A DNA stretch of 64,000 bases from positions 1 to 64,000 of the forward strand of contig JANQQP010000019.1 of NCBI GenBank assembly GCA_028285005.1, in the 5' to 3' direction. Source of the DNA: Dehalococcoidia bacterium. Its GTDB lineage: Bacteria; Chloroflexota; Dehalococcoidia; Lucifugimonadales; Lucifugimonadaceae. The notes beneath the pieces were generated by a model that worked only from the letters and a program-made list of their open reading frames with translations, had not been told where the DNA came from and searched no databases. Positions 40,722 to 50,630 of the stretch are shown one piece after another. A program made the translations under genes and the position numbers. Position 1 is the first letter of the stretch. The number at the start of each line of letters is the position of its first letter.

Positions 40722-43091
40722 ATGAAGCTCACCAGACGAGAATTTCTGGCGCTGAGTGGAAAGGCCACCGCAGGAGCGGTGATCTTCGCCGCGTGTGGAA
40801 TTCCTGAGAGCGAACTGATTATCCAGAGCCCTGTCGAGCTGCCGGAAGACCTGGTGCGTGGAGAAGATGCGTGGTTCGCCACCATCAACCCGGACGGCCG
40901 AAATGGCGATGGACTGATCGTTCGAGTCATGCAGGGCCGTGCGAAGAAGATCGCTGGAAACGTCGATCACCCGGTCAACATGGGCGGGCACGGCCTGGGC
41001 GATGACGCTGAACTCCAGATGCTCTATCACCCGGACAGACTCGCTGGACCATTGTTCAGGCGAACGCACGGCGGCGTCCTGGCTCAGACGCCATGGGCGC
41101 AGGCGGAGAACTTGCTGGCGCAGGCAGTCGACACTTCGAGCATAACCGTCGTTACCAATCCTCTGCGCGGTCATCTGGGCTGGGTCGCAAGCAGGTTCGC
41201 CGAGGTTAAAGGTGGACGTTACCTGGCATTTGATCCAATGGAGCAGGGCGTACTGCACGGCGCGGTCAAGACGATATTTGACGCTGACGTTCTCCCTGAC
41301 TTCGACATCGCCAATGCCCACACCGTTCTGTCATTCGGCGCTGACTGGCTGGGCAGTTGGATTTCGCCTGTCAGGCACACCGTCCAGTACGGAAAACTTC
41401 GAGACGGTGACGAGCGCGGATACATGATTCACGGCGAGTCTCGGATGTCGATGACAGCGGCGGCCGCGGATTTGTGGCTGCCGACTCGACCGGGAACTGA
41501 AGGTGATGTTGCGCTTGCGATCGCACATGTGATCATCGACGAGGGTCTTGCTTCAGACAGCGAGATCAACGCGTTCACCTCTGTATTGCCGCCCGGAATC
41601 CTCAACGCGTACAGGCCAGAGGCCGTGGCAGCGAAGTCAGGCGTGCCCGAGGAGAAGATCATTAGGGCCGGTCGCCGCTTCGGTTCGAGTCGACCAAGCG
41701 TTGCCTTTGGCGGTGGCAGTGCGGGCGCCCACGTACACGGGACCTTCGCTCTCTCGGCGATTTACGCCCTGAACACACTTGTCAGCGCTGTGGGAAGCAC
41801 CGGGGGCGTGACTCTGAACCCGACCTCGCCGGTTGCCGGGCTTTCGGGCAGCTCGACCGGGGCAAGCTTCCAGGAATGGGAAGAGGAGCTGGCTCAGTGG
41901 CGCGCGGGCAACGTAGAGACTGTGGTCATCAGAGGCGTTGACCTCGTCCACGGTATGCCAGACTCCGTCGATATCGTCGGCGCACTCAGATCTGTTCCAA
42001 ACGTGGTCGTGTTCGGCACGGTCATGGACGACACGATGGCCGAAGCGACTCTTGCGCTTCCGGAAAAGAGCTTCCTGGAAGACTGGGGCACAGATATACC
42101 CGAGCCGGCGCCCGGATATCAGACCGTCGGGTTCCAGCAGCCAGTTGTTGGGCCAACGATTACGGCGAACGAGACCAGTTTGATCTCTGATGCCAGAGGC
42201 TTTGGCGATGAGCTACTGCGGCTCGCTGGCGCCGACATCGGCGCTGGATCTATGCGCGAGCTCGTGGAGCGAACGGCCAGGGAACTCTTCGACGAAGGTC
42301 GAGCGAGCGGATCAGTGGTCGCTCCGAATGAAAATCTATTCCGCACAGGAGCGTTACAGCGCGGCGGTTGGTGGGATACTTCAGCCACTGCGCCAAGCAC
42401 TTCCTTCAACTTCCCGAACTTCATTCGCGGCAAGACTGAAGCTGAGTTCTCAAGCACATCGAACCTGGGTGCAGGAATAGACCTAACTCTTGTCCCATTC
42501 GTGTCGAACAGCCTGGATACGGGGCGCCTGTCTCCAACACCCTGGGCGCAGCAAACGCCAGACCCGATGTCGAGCGCAACCTGGGCTCTGTGGGCGGAGC
42601 TAAATAAGGAAGATGCGAAGTCTATCGAGGTTGGTGAGGGTGACATAATCTTCATCAAATCTTCCGTTGGCGAGATCGAAGCGATCGCTTACCCGCATCC
42701 CGGTGTACCGCCTGGAACAGTCGGCGTGCCGGTCGGCTATGGAAAGACGGAAGGTGGCAGGTGGGCCGAGGGCCGCGGCGAAAACGTGCTTTCAATACTC
42801 GCCGATCACAAGGACGAAGAGACCGGGGCGTTGGCATGGGCCGCGACCTCAGTGCGAATTCAGAAAACTGGGCGAAGACTCAAGTTGCCCAAGTTCGAGG
42901 GAACTGTGGAAGCGTTCCCAATCGAGCCGGGTGTTCCGGTTCTGGTGGTCGCGCCTGGTGAAACAGCTCATGAGGCTGAAGAGGCGAACCACCACGAGTA
43001 TCAGAAGCTATTCGAGAGCGACGAAACAAGACGGGAAATTGGCCGAGACAGTAAAGGAGACCCAATCAGCGGGTCTGAGGCTCACGAGTAA
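40722..43091 (+). CDS. actB1: ActB1, molybdopterin-oxidoreductase-like subunit of ACIII (separate)
   Basis: A 789-residue protein with a twin-arginine signal (TRREFLALSG) ending in a lipobox-like FAACG, so it is probably a Tat-exported lipoprotein. The body has the fold signatures of molybdopterin oxidoreductases (GHGLGDDAELQMLYHPDRL, a late EVGEGDIIFIKS barrel). Cys25 of the lipobox is the only cysteine: no iron-sulphur or Mo-ligand Cys is present, as expected of the cofactor-free B1 half of ActB. In many ACIII operons B1 and B2 are fused; here the B1 stop is followed after 15 bases by a separate B2 gene. Confidence 0.9.
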   Translation: MKLTRREFLALSGKATAGAVIFAACGIPESELIIQSPVELPEDLVRGEDAWFATINPDGRNGDGLIVRVMQGRAKKIAGNVDHPVNMGGHGLGDDAELQMLYHPDRLAGPLFRRTHGGVLAQTPWAQAENLLAQAVDTSSITVVTNPLRGHLGWVASRFAEVKGGRYLAFDPMEQGVLHGAVKTIFDADVLPDFDIANAHTVLSFGADWLGSWISPVRHTVQYGKLRDGDERGYMIHGESRMSMTAAAADLWLPTRPGTEGDVALAIAHVIIDEGLASDSEINAFTSVLPPGILNAYRPEAVAAKSGVPEEKIIRAGRRFGSSRPSVAFGGGSAGAHVHGTFALSAIYALNTLVSAVGSTGGVTLNPTSPVAGLSGSSTGASFQEWEEELAQWRAGNVETVVIRGVDLVHGMPDSVDIVGALRSVPNVVVFGTVMDDTMAEATLALPEKSFLEDWGTDIPEPAPGYQTVGFQQPVVGPTITANETSLISDARGFGDELLRLAGADIGAGSMRELVERTARELFDEGRASGSVVAPNENLFRTGALQRGGWWDTSATAPSTSFNFPNFIRGKTEAEFSSTSNLGAGIDLTLVPFVSNSLDTGRLSPTPWAQQTPDPMSSATWALWAELNKEDAKSIEVGEGDIIFIKSSVGEIEAIAYPHPGVPPGTVGVPVGYGKTEGGRWAEGRGENVLSILADHKDEETGALAWAATSVRIQKTGRRLKLPKFEGTVEAFPIEPGVPVLVVAPGETAHEAEEANHHEYQKLFESDETRREIGRDSKGDPISGSEAHE

Positions 43092-43106
43092 GTTCAAGCA
43101 TTATCA

Positions 43107-43871
43107 ATGGTGACTCAAGCAGGGTTCGGAAATCATAAGTGGGCGATGGCGGTCGACGTGGACAAGTGCACGGGCTGTCAGGCCTGCGTGCTTGCCTGTC
43201 AGGTTGAGAACAACATCCCTCTCAACACCCAGGACAGGTTCGAGCGTAACCGGTCGATCGCCTGGATTCGTGTCGAACGTTACTGGGAGGGCGAGTTCCC
43301 GGACATCAAGGCACGCTTCATCCCGATAATGTGCCAGCACTGCGAGAACGCGCCCTGCGAACCGGTGTGTCCGGTGTTCGCCACCTATCACAACGCAGAA
43401 GGTATGAACATTCAGGTGTACAACCGTTGTGTTGGCACCAGGTACTGCGCAAACGGCTGCCCATACATCGTCCGGTTCTTCAACTACTGGGAACCGGTCT
43501 GGCCGGAGTCGCTCCGCAACCACCTGAACCCGGACGTCACTATCCGAAGCCGCGGAATCATGGAGAAGTGCAGCTTCTGCGTGCACCGAATTCGACGCGG
43601 CGTGAGGAAAGCTGACAGCGAAGGCCGGCCACTAAACGACGGAGAGATCACGACGGCCTGCCAGGACTCTTGTTCCACGGATGCGCTCGTATTCGGCGAC
43701 CTTAACGATCCGAACAGCAAGGTCTCAGAGATGAAGAAGAGCGACAGGTACTACACGCTGTTGCACCATCTCGGCACGAACCCGAACGTGTTCTATCTGG
43801 CAAAGATCGACGAAGACCGCGAAGTCGCGCACGCAAGCCATGAGAGCGAAGGTGGCGATGGCCACGAATAG
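43107..43871 (+). CDS. actB2: ActB2, iron-sulphur subunit of ACIII (DmsB/PsrB-like)
   Basis: A 254-residue protein with four Cys clusters of the DmsB/NrfC type: CTGCQACVLAC (24-34), CQHCENAPCEPVC, CVGTRYCANGCPY and CSFCVHRI paired with CQDSC. Variation at the third cluster fits one 3Fe-4S plus three 4Fe-4S centres, as seen in ACIII. It has no signal of its own and is presumably exported with ActB1 through Tat. It carries electrons from the NrfD-like quinol subunit. Its 3' end overlaps or abuts the next gene. Confidence 0.92.
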   Translation: MVTQAGFGNHKWAMAVDVDKCTGCQACVLACQVENNIPLNTQDRFERNRSIAWIRVERYWEGEFPDIKARFIPIMCQHCENAPCEPVCPVFATYHNAEGMNIQVYNRCVGTRYCANGCPYIVRFFNYWEPVWPESLRNHLNPDVTIRSRGIMEKCSFCVHRIRRGVRKADSEGRPLNDGEITTACQDSCSTDALVFGDLNDPNSKVSEMKKSDRYYTLLHHLGTNPNVFYLAKIDEDREVAHASHESEGGDGHE

Positions 43872-45294
43872 CGCCATAGCCGGAGATACGGCAGCCCCTG
43901 AGGACCACGGCAGCCACGGCGAGGAGATCGCCGGGCACGTTGTTCTTTTGCCTGCTCAGGTGAAGAACACCCTGGTTGATTCGACATCGGCCGGTTCTTC
44001 GAGGTTCATGCGCTGGGCGATCGCTCTGTCCGTGCTGTCTGTGATTGGAATTGTCGGTCTCGTCCTCAAATTTCTCGCGCACTCGGATGACCAGACGAAG
44101 TGGGGTTACACAGCTGCGGTAGCGGCGTTCCTTCTGACCGTGGGCGGCGGAGCGCCTCTAGTCGCCGTCGCGCCGGTGCTCGCCAAGGCGAACTGGGTGC
44201 GGCCGCTGACGAGAATAGCTTCAGCGTTCTCGCTAATCGGCGTCGTGACGATGATCGTGATGATCCCGCTGGTCGCCGTTCTGCCGCCTCTCGTCACCGA
44301 GGGAGCTCGACGCAGGTCGATCTGGTTCGAGTCGCCTGACTGGACGCCTCACACCTTCATCTTCCTGGCGATGTTCACGCTCCTGCTGGCAGGCCTCGGG
44401 CTTTTCTACACGACTGCTCTGCCAGACTTCGCAGCGATGCGCGACCACTCAAGCGGATGGCGCCAGAGAATGGGCAAGATGCTCGCACGCGGCTGGGTCG
44501 GTTCGACGGTCCAGTGGAGAACGCTGCGCATGCGCATTGGCATGTTCGGAACGTTCTACTTCCTGATCCTGATCTACGTGCACTTCCTGTTCACCAGCGA
44601 CTTTGCGATGGGAGTCGTTCCGGGCTGGCGTGACGCAATCTTCCCGATGTACCACGCCATGAGCTCGATCCAGGCTGGAGTTGCGATCACAATCCTTGCA
44701 GCGTGGGCAGGGCGTCGATACCTCGGTCTCCAGGATTATTTGAGGCTCGACCAGTTCTGGTCGCTGGGCAGGTTGCTGTTCGCTTCTTCGTTGCTGTGGA
44801 TCTACTTCTTCTTCTCAGCATTTATCGTTTTCTGGTACGGCCGCAGCCTCGCAGACATCGCGTGGGTAGACCTGTTCATCAGGGGGCCAATGATCTGGGC
44901 ATTCATCCCTGGGATGTTGATGTCATTCGTCGTTCCATGGTGGTGGCTGATCTGGAACCGAATCCGCACAAGTGTTGATGGCCCGGCGATTGGAGCGGTC
45001 ATTGTTCTATTCGGTCTGCTACTGGACCGGATGAGGATCTACGTCTCTTCCTGGTCCGTGCCGCCCGAAGAGATTCACGATCGATATCTCAAGCACATCC
45101 CTGAGACGGTCTGGCCGGACGCTTTCGACTACATGATCATCGTTGGGACGACCGCCGCCGCCGCACTAGTCGTGGCGTTGGCTTTCCGGCTGGTGCCCAT
45201 CGTTTCAATCTGGCAGACGCAGGAGTATCAGCTCCTATCCAAGCCGGTGAGGTACATCCGAGGACACGGCGTATTGGTGGCGAAGCCGGACTAG
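43858..45294 (+). CDS. NrfD-like membrane subunit of ACIII (ActF/ActC paralogue)
   Basis: A polytopic protein of 478 residues, about ten helices, in the NrfD/PsrC superfamily, with a polar N-terminal region rich in His/Glu (EDHGSHGEE). Conserved features include WVGSTVQWRTLRMRIGMF and MYHAMSSIQAGVAITILAAWAGRR. ATG 43858 has GAAGGTGG just upstream; an ATG at 43840 would add six residues. It sits between B2 and ActC, whereas ActF usually comes after ActE, so the order is rearranged. It may provide the second quinol or proton-handling membrane module. Confidence 0.82.
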   Translation: MATNSAIAGDTAAPEDHGSHGEEIAGHVVLLPAQVKNTLVDSTSAGSSRFMRWAIALSVLSVIGIVGLVLKFLAHSDDQTKWGYTAAVAAFLLTVGGGAPLVAVAPVLAKANWVRPLTRIASAFSLIGVVTMIVMIPLVAVLPPLVTEGARRRSIWFESPDWTPHTFIFLAMFTLLLAGLGLFYTTALPDFAAMRDHSSGWRQRMGKMLARGWVGSTVQWRTLRMRIGMFGTFYFLILIYVHFLFTSDFAMGVVPGWRDAIFPMYHAMSSIQAGVAITILAAWAGRRYLGLQDYLRLDQFWSLGRLLFASSLLWIYFFFSAFIVFWYGRSLADIAWVDLFIRGPMIWAFIPGMLMSFVVPWWWLIWNRIRTSVDGPAIGAVIVLFGLLLDRMRIYVSSWSVPPEEIHDRYLKHIPETVWPDAFDYMIIVGTTAAAALVVALAFRLVPIVSIWQTQEYQLLSKPVRYIRGHGVLVAKPD

Positions 45295-45396
45295 ACCGGA
45301 CGAGCAAGAAAGAGCCTTAAAGCAAACGGACGAGGAGATACGAGACCCACATAGCGGGTCTGGCCCACTCAAAGAGGGGCGGCGTTAAGAACAGAG

Positions 45397-46776
45397 ATGC
45401 AACAAAGACGCGTCATAGACCAGGTGGAGACGAACCGAGTTCTACTGAACGGTCAGTTGGACACGCCCAAGTGGTGGCTGCCGACCGTGATTGGACTCGG
45501 CATCGTCGTGATCATCGGATTCGTGATTATCGGGTTCATGGTCAACCGCGGCCTTGGCGTGACCGGTCTCTCTCGCCCCGTCTACTGGGGATTGTTCATC
45601 ACGACCTTCGTGTTCTGGGTCGGTATCAGTCACGCCGGAATCATGATTTCGGCAATCCTGCGCCTGACCCAGGCTGAATGGCGGCGGCCAGTCACTCGAG
45701 CCGCCGAGTTGCTTACAGTGTTCTCACTGTTGACAGCACTGATATTCCCGTTGATCCACGCCGGACGACCATGGCGCATCGCCTACTGGATTCTGCCCTA
45801 CGACTTCGCTCGAGGGATCTTCCCGAACATCCGGTCCCCGCTCATCATGGACCCGGTCGCAATCAGCACGTACCTGACAGGAAGCACGCTCTTCCTTTAC
45901 GTGGCGCTTTTGCCTGACCTTGGAAATCTTCGGGACCGCACGCAGGGTTGGCAGAAGGCCATGTACACGGTGCTTGCCCTGGGCTGGCGCGGTAATCCGC
46001 GACAGTGGAAGCTGCAGACCGTCGGAGGCATTCTGCTGTCTGCGTTGATGCTCCCGATCTTCGTTTCGGTGCACTCCATCGTTTCGTGGGACTTTGCGGT
46101 CACGCCGGCTGTTGAAGGCTGGCACTCCACGATTTTTGCGCCCTACTTCGTCATCGGCGCTGTTCACTCTGGAGTGTCGGCTGTTGTGACGATGATGGCG
46201 CTGATGAGGTGGCTCTGGAAGTGGGACGACTTCATTCGCCCCGAGCACTTCGACGCTCTCGCCAGGCTGCTCATCGTTGTTGCGACGGCATGGCTCGGAT
46301 TCACGTTCCTTGAACTGATCTTCGCCATGTACTCGCTGGATGCGCCTGAGATCGCACTACGTGAACTCCAGATCTTCTCGTGGCCCTGGAACATGATGTT
46401 CGTCGTGTTCTTGATGACGGGCTATGTGATCCCGGTGGGCATGTGGCTATTCAAGAGCGTCCGCAACAACATCGCTTTGATGTTCTGGACGTCTCTGTTC
46501 GTGAACATTGGCATGTGGCTGGAACGCTTCATGATCATCGTGCCAGGGCTCTCACGCCGCACTCCGTTCGTCTACACCTGGGACTCATACCGACCGAGTC
46601 TCGTGGAGTGGTCGATTCTCGTTTGGTCAGTCGCATGGGTCACGTTCCTCATGCTTCTTTTCTCAAGGTTCTTCCCGCTCGTGCCACTGTTCGAGCAAAA
46701 GGAGAGCCAGATATTTGTTGACAGGATCAAGATCGGAAGGGCGAGCGTGCCCGCGATTCTGAGGGAACAGGAGTAG
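45397..46776 (+). CDS. actC: ActC, NrfD-like quinol-oxidising membrane subunit of ACIII
   Basis: A 459-residue integral membrane protein with about ten helices. The signature SRPVYWGLFITTFVFWVG with SHAGIMISAILRLTQAEWRRP and FPLIHAGRPW is that of ActC, the menaquinol-binding NrfD subunit. It starts at ATG 103 bases after the preceding gene; that gap holds a small 6-bp hairpin (AGACCC/GGGTCT) and no gene. ActD follows after 5 bases. Electrons from quinol pass to ActB2 and then ActA. Confidence 0.92.
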   Translation: MQQRRVIDQVETNRVLLNGQLDTPKWWLPTVIGLGIVVIIGFVIIGFMVNRGLGVTGLSRPVYWGLFITTFVFWVGISHAGIMISAILRLTQAEWRRPVTRAAELLTVFSLLTALIFPLIHAGRPWRIAYWILPYDFARGIFPNIRSPLIMDPVAISTYLTGSTLFLYVALLPDLGNLRDRTQGWQKAMYTVLALGWRGNPRQWKLQTVGGILLSALMLPIFVSVHSIVSWDFAVTPAVEGWHSTIFAPYFVIGAVHSGVSAVVTMMALMRWLWKWDDFIRPEHFDALARLLIVVATAWLGFTFLELIFAMYSLDAPEIALRELQIFSWPWNMMFVVFLMTGYVIPVGMWLFKSVRNNIALMFWTSLFVNIGMWLERFMIIVPGLSRRTPFVYTWDSYRPSLVEWSILVWSVAWVTFLMLLFSRFFPLVPLFEQKESQIFVDRIKIGRASVPAILREQE

Positions 46777-46781
46777 CCGAG

Positions 46782-47291
46782 ATGGCTGACAGAAGCATTC
46801 TGGGGTTGTTCCAAGAGGCCGAACCAGCTGCTGATGCGATGGACGGGCTTGCCCGTGCCGGTTTCGAGCAGGGCACGTTCGATGTGCTTACGGGCACTCC
46901 TTACCCGGAGGGCGCGTTTGGTGAGCACGTGCCGCAGCACAGGCTTTTCCGGTTCCCCGCGTTCGGAGCGATCATTGGCTTCACGACCGCGATCCTGCTG
47001 ACGGCGGGAACACAGATCGCGTTCCCGTTAGTGACCGGTGGTAAGCCGATTCTCTCGCTGTTCGCAATGATCATCATCATGTACGAGATGACGATGCTTG
47101 CCGCCGTCATCGCGACGGTGATTGGAATCATCTTCGAGTCCAGGCTTCCGAACATGAACCCGGGAGCATACGACGAGCGCATCACCGAGGGATGGATCGG
47201 CGTTGTTGTCAGCGTGGAGAGCACGAGGGCGCAGGAAGCCGAGTCGGTGCTCAAGACCGCAGGTGCGTTGGAGATTAAGCACGCTTCATGA
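46782..47291 (+). CDS. actD: ActD, DUF3341 membrane subunit of ACIII
   Basis: A 169-residue protein with two transmembrane helices (about 62-82 and 93-115) joined by a short loop. The N-terminal alpha/beta part SILGLFQEAEPAADAMDGLARAGF and the sequence MTMLAAVIATVIGIIFE resemble DUF3341/ActD. The C-terminal part (EGWIGVVVSVESTRAQEAES) is soluble and ferredoxin-like. It overlaps actE by 4 bases (ATGA). Confidence 0.9.
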   Translation: MADRSILGLFQEAEPAADAMDGLARAGFEQGTFDVLTGTPYPEGAFGEHVPQHRLFRFPAFGAIIGFTTAILLTAGTQIAFPLVTGGKPILSLFAMIIIMYEMTMLAAVIATVIGIIFESRLPNMNPGAYDERITEGWIGVVVSVESTRAQEAESVLKTAGALEIKHAS

Positions 47292-47899
47292 TTTCACGAG
47301 TCGGGCTGAACATAGCTGCGCCCACTAAACGGCGTCGCACGGTCTTCGTAGGAATACTTGGCCTGTTCGCGCTTGTCGCTGCTGCCTGCAGTGTTCAGGA
47401 GACCAACGCGTATCCCGTCGACATCTTCACGGAGATGCACTACAACCAGTCAAACCGCAACCAGGAGCCTCCACGGCTTCAGCCGCCTGCGGAGTCGGTC
47501 GCATTTGAATCGGTCGGTGGTCCAGAGGTCGCGTATAACGTGCCTGAGTTCAGGCGAAGGCCATACGACCCGGTCGTGGCTGGTGAGCTGTACGCAATCA
47601 ACTGCGCTGTGTGCCACGGAGTCAACGGTGAAGGTAACGGGCCGGCCGCAGCGCACCTCACATCTGATCAGAGCTACTGGGCTACTGCGAGCGAACAGAA
47701 TCCGGCCCGAACCACGTATGCAGAGCCAGCGAACCTGCTCGCCACACGTGGAGCGCGGACAGAAGACATCTGGTTCGTGACCCTGCAGAACGGCGTGCAG
47801 GTCATGCCGGCCTTCGGAAAGCAACTAAGCGAAGAGGAAATCTGGGACATCATTGCGTACCTCTTCGACGAACAGACGGGGCTCGGAACGGCGCAGTAA
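47288..47899 (+). CDS. actE: ActE, monohaem cytochrome c lipoprotein of ACIII
   Basis: A 203-residue lipoprotein with a signal ending AAAC (Cys34). One haem site is C106AVCH110 with the distal Met in QVMPAFG. The block VDIFTEMHYNQSNRNQEPPRLQPPAESV before the haem domain is typical of ActE, given here only in outline. It would pass electrons to a soluble carrier or an oxidase; no oxidase genes are in the window. The cytochrome c maturation genes start directly downstream. Confidence 0.92.
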   Translation: MISRVGLNIAAPTKRRRTVFVGILGLFALVAAACSVQETNAYPVDIFTEMHYNQSNRNQEPPRLQPPAESVAFESVGGPEVAYNVPEFRRRPYDPVVAGELYAINCAVCHGVNGEGNGPAAAHLTSDQSYWATASEQNPARTTYAEPANLLATRGARTEDIWFVTLQNGVQVMPAFGKQLSEEEIWDIIAYLFDEQTGLGTAQ

Positions 47900-47948
47900 A
47901 CTAGATTCTGATCCACACGCACGGGGATCCAATGTCCACCTTCGTGCA

Positions 47949-48509
47949 ATGCCGATGAAAATCGTCCCAGACCGGTTCATCAGTCTCCGCGTCCCTGCCT
48001 GGCTCATGCTTGGCATTGTCGTGCTAGTCGCATTCGCGGCTTGCGTCCAGGAAGACGACCTAACACCAGATCAGCGCGCGTATACGCTGGACCGCGAGTT
48101 GATGTGCCCTGTGTGCGATGGCCAGACCATCGATCAATCTCACGCTCAGATAGCTGTCGATATGAAGCAGATCGTGCGGGAGAAGATCGCGGAGGGCGAG
48201 TCGAACGAAGAGATCCGAGACTACTTCGTCGCTCGCTACGGTGAGGTTGTTCTGGCTGCGCCTGAGGCGTCCGGGTTCAACCTGATCGTCTGGTTGATGC
48301 CGGCAGTTATCGCGGGCGGCGGCGGTCTCGCGGTTGTCTGGGTGCTGAAGAACATGCGCCGCAACTCAGAGCGGTACGCAGCGGCCACCAATGTGACGCT
48401 GGCCGACCGTCAACTCAAGAAGTACCTCGACAAGGTCGATTCAGACATCGGCCGTATGCAGTCTTCGGATGCGCAGGACGAAGTGGGGCGAGAGAGCAGG
48501 AACGAGTAG
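47949..48509 (+). CDS. ccmH: CcmH-like cytochrome c haem lyase subunit
   Basis: A 186-residue CcmH/CycL protein. The redox motif is in LMCPVCDGQTIDQSHAQIA (C53, C56), which reduces apocytochrome cysteines before haem attachment. A hydrophobic signal with a possible lipobox (VAFAAC) comes first and a second helix (about 112-132) anchors it. The frame is open from 47853, which would overlap actE; ATG 47949 is chosen because the signal peptide begins there. The ccmF ATG directly follows the stop codon. Confidence 0.88.
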   Translation: MPMKIVPDRFISLRVPAWLMLGIVVLVAFAACVQEDDLTPDQRAYTLDRELMCPVCDGQTIDQSHAQIAVDMKQIVREKIAEGESNEEIRDYFVARYGEVVLAAPEASGFNLIVWLMPAVIAGGGGLAVVWVLKNMRRNSERYAAATNVTLADRQLKKYLDKVDSDIGRMQSSDAQDEVGRESRNE

Positions 48510-50618
48510 ATGGCCGATCTAGGCGTCATATCCCTTCTGCTCGGTCTCGGTCTGTCAGCGTATGCAGCTATTGGCTCAGTCGTTGGTCAGACTCGTGGCG
48601 TACCGGCTCTGATCGTGAGCGCCCGACGTTCGATATACCTCTCCGGAGCTGCTTCTACCGCGGCTGCGCTAGCGTTGCTAACAGCGTTCATGCAGAACGA
48701 CTTCTCTATCGAGTATGTGCATGGTCACAGCAACACGGTGTTGGAGCGCGGGTTCACGCTGGTTGCGTTCTACTCGGGCAACGAGGGCTCACTGCTCTAC
48801 ATCCTGATGGCTCTGGCGCTTATGTCCGTAGCCGCGGTGATCTGGGCGCCAAAGCGGTTTGCGAGGAGCCTTCCCTACACAATCGCGGTTCTGGCCGGGA
48901 CTCAGGCGTTTTACTACGTCGTGCTCATCTTCTTTGCCAGTCCGTTCACGACCTTTCCGGGTGAAGCGCCTCTCGAAGGCCTCGGGCTAAACCCACTTCT
49001 AGAACATCCCGGCATGTACAGCCATCCGCCGATCATCATGGCGGGGCTCGTCGGCATCACTATTCCATTTGCATACGCGGCCGGTGCTCTCATATCCGGC
49101 AACTACGGCGACGACTGGGTAGATATCGCTCGCGTATCAGGAATCGTGATCTGGGGGATTCTCGGTCTCGGACTGCTGATCGGCGCGTGGTGGGCGTACA
49201 CGATCCTGGGCTGGGGCGGTTACTGGAGCTGGGACCCCATCGAGAACGTCGCTTTCATGCCCTGGCTCGTGATGACAGCGTTCATCCACTCGATCATGGT
49301 CCAGAAGCGTCGAGGCATGTTCCGCATGTGGAATGTCGCGCTCCTAAATATCGCGTTCGTGCTGGCGCAACTCGGCATGTTTATTAATCGCGGCGGCCCC
49401 GTGGTATCGGTGCACTCCTTCGCTTCATCTTCGCTCGGGGCGATATTCATCTCATTCATGATGGTCAGCCTGGTCTTCGCGTTTGGCATCTTCCTGTGGC
49501 GATACCCGCAGTTGAAGAGCGACCGCACTGTAGAGTCATTCTTGTCTCGTGAAGCGTCATTCCTGGTCAACAACTTCCTGCTACTCGCGGTGGTTGCGGT
49601 CACGCTCTGGGGCGTGGTCTTCCCGGTCTTCTCCGATCTCGCTCGAGACGTGAGCGTCAGCATCGCGGCGCCCTACTTCAACAGAGTGAACGGCCCGTTG
49701 CTACTTGCGGTGGTAGCCATCATGGGAGTGGGACCGCTTCTGCCTTGGCGTAGAACATCGGCAAGGTCCGTTCGCAGTTGGTTCGTGTGGCCGACGCTTG
49801 GAGGACTTGCGGTCATCGCTGGTCTCTTCGCGTCCGGGATCAACGAATGGGTTGCCGTGATCGCGTTCGGCGTCCTTGCTTTCGTCGCCTTAGCGATTGC
49901 CGAGGAGTGGTGGCGAGGCACTGCAGCACGACACCGTAGCGGAGACAGCTGGCCTGCGGCCTACTGGAACCTGATCAGCGGAAACAGGCCGCGGCACGGC
50001 GGCTACATCGTGCATTTGGCGGTGTTGGCGCTATCGATCGGGATCATAGGCACGCAGTTCTTCGACCAGCGTGTGGACGTCTCGTTGTTACCTAGCGAGA
50101 GCGCAATCATCGACAACTACCGGGTTGAGTTTGTTGAGATTACCGAAGGGGCTCGGGCCGACCGCATAACAACGAGCGCTCGACTGGATATCTATAAGAT
50201 CAATCGGTCGGAGTATGACCTGGATCAAAGCGGCTATTTCATCGATACGCATAAGTACGATCTGCGCGGAGGTTCGTATCCAGGAGATAGGGCGATCGGG
50301 AGCCTGGATCCATGGCAGGGCTTCTACCCCGCGTTCAACCAGGTCTCTGTACGATCTGGTATCCGCTCGACACCGGTTGAGGACCTGTACCTGATTCCGA
50401 GCAACTTCAACAGCGACGGCAGCGTTGCCCTTCGCATGAGCATCAACCCTCTGGCGATGTGGCTTTGGATATCAGGACCAATCTTCCTGCTTGGCACTGT
50501 AGTTGCGCTCTGGCCTGCTCCGGCGGTGGAACGCAGTATTGCCACAGCCAGAAATCGGAGGAGAGCGCCGGCTCCTTCGGGAGCGGCCGAGAAGACGATG
50601 TCCGGAGATCAAACCTAA
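48510..50618 (+). CDS. ccmF: CcmF, haem lyase membrane component
   Basis: A 702-residue protein with about 15 transmembrane helices. The haem-handling WWD domain is clear (LGWGGYWSWDPIENVAFMPW), as are conserved SHPPIIMAG and PVVSVHSFASS segments. It joins haem from CcmE to apocytochromes in the periplasm together with CcmH. A periplasmic domain (about 530-650) precedes the last helix and an Arg/Ala/Pro tail. CcmA, B, C and E are not in the window. Confidence 0.96.
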   Translation: MADLGVISLLLGLGLSAYAAIGSVVGQTRGVPALIVSARRSIYLSGAASTAAALALLTAFMQNDFSIEYVHGHSNTVLERGFTLVAFYSGNEGSLLYILMALALMSVAAVIWAPKRFARSLPYTIAVLAGTQAFYYVVLIFFASPFTTFPGEAPLEGLGLNPLLEHPGMYSHPPIIMAGLVGITIPFAYAAGALISGNYGDDWVDIARVSGIVIWGILGLGLLIGAWWAYTILGWGGYWSWDPIENVAFMPWLVMTAFIHSIMVQKRRGMFRMWNVALLNIAFVLAQLGMFINRGGPVVSVHSFASSSLGAIFISFMMVSLVFAFGIFLWRYPQLKSDRTVESFLSREASFLVNNFLLLAVVAVTLWGVVFPVFSDLARDVSVSIAAPYFNRVNGPLLLAVVAIMGVGPLLPWRRTSARSVRSWFVWPTLGGLAVIAGLFASGINEWVAVIAFGVLAFVALAIAEEWWRGTAARHRSGDSWPAAYWNLISGNRPRHGGYIVHLAVLALSIGIIGTQFFDQRVDVSLLPSESAIIDNYRVEFVEITEGARADRITTSARLDIYKINRSEYDLDQSGYFIDTHKYDLRGGSYPGDRAIGSLDPWQGFYPAFNQVSVRSGIRSTPVEDLYLIPSNFNSDGSVALRMSINPLAMWLWISGPIFLLGTVVALWPAPAVERSIATARNRRRAPAPSGAAEKTMSGDQT

Positions 50619-50630
50619 CTGAGTGACAGC

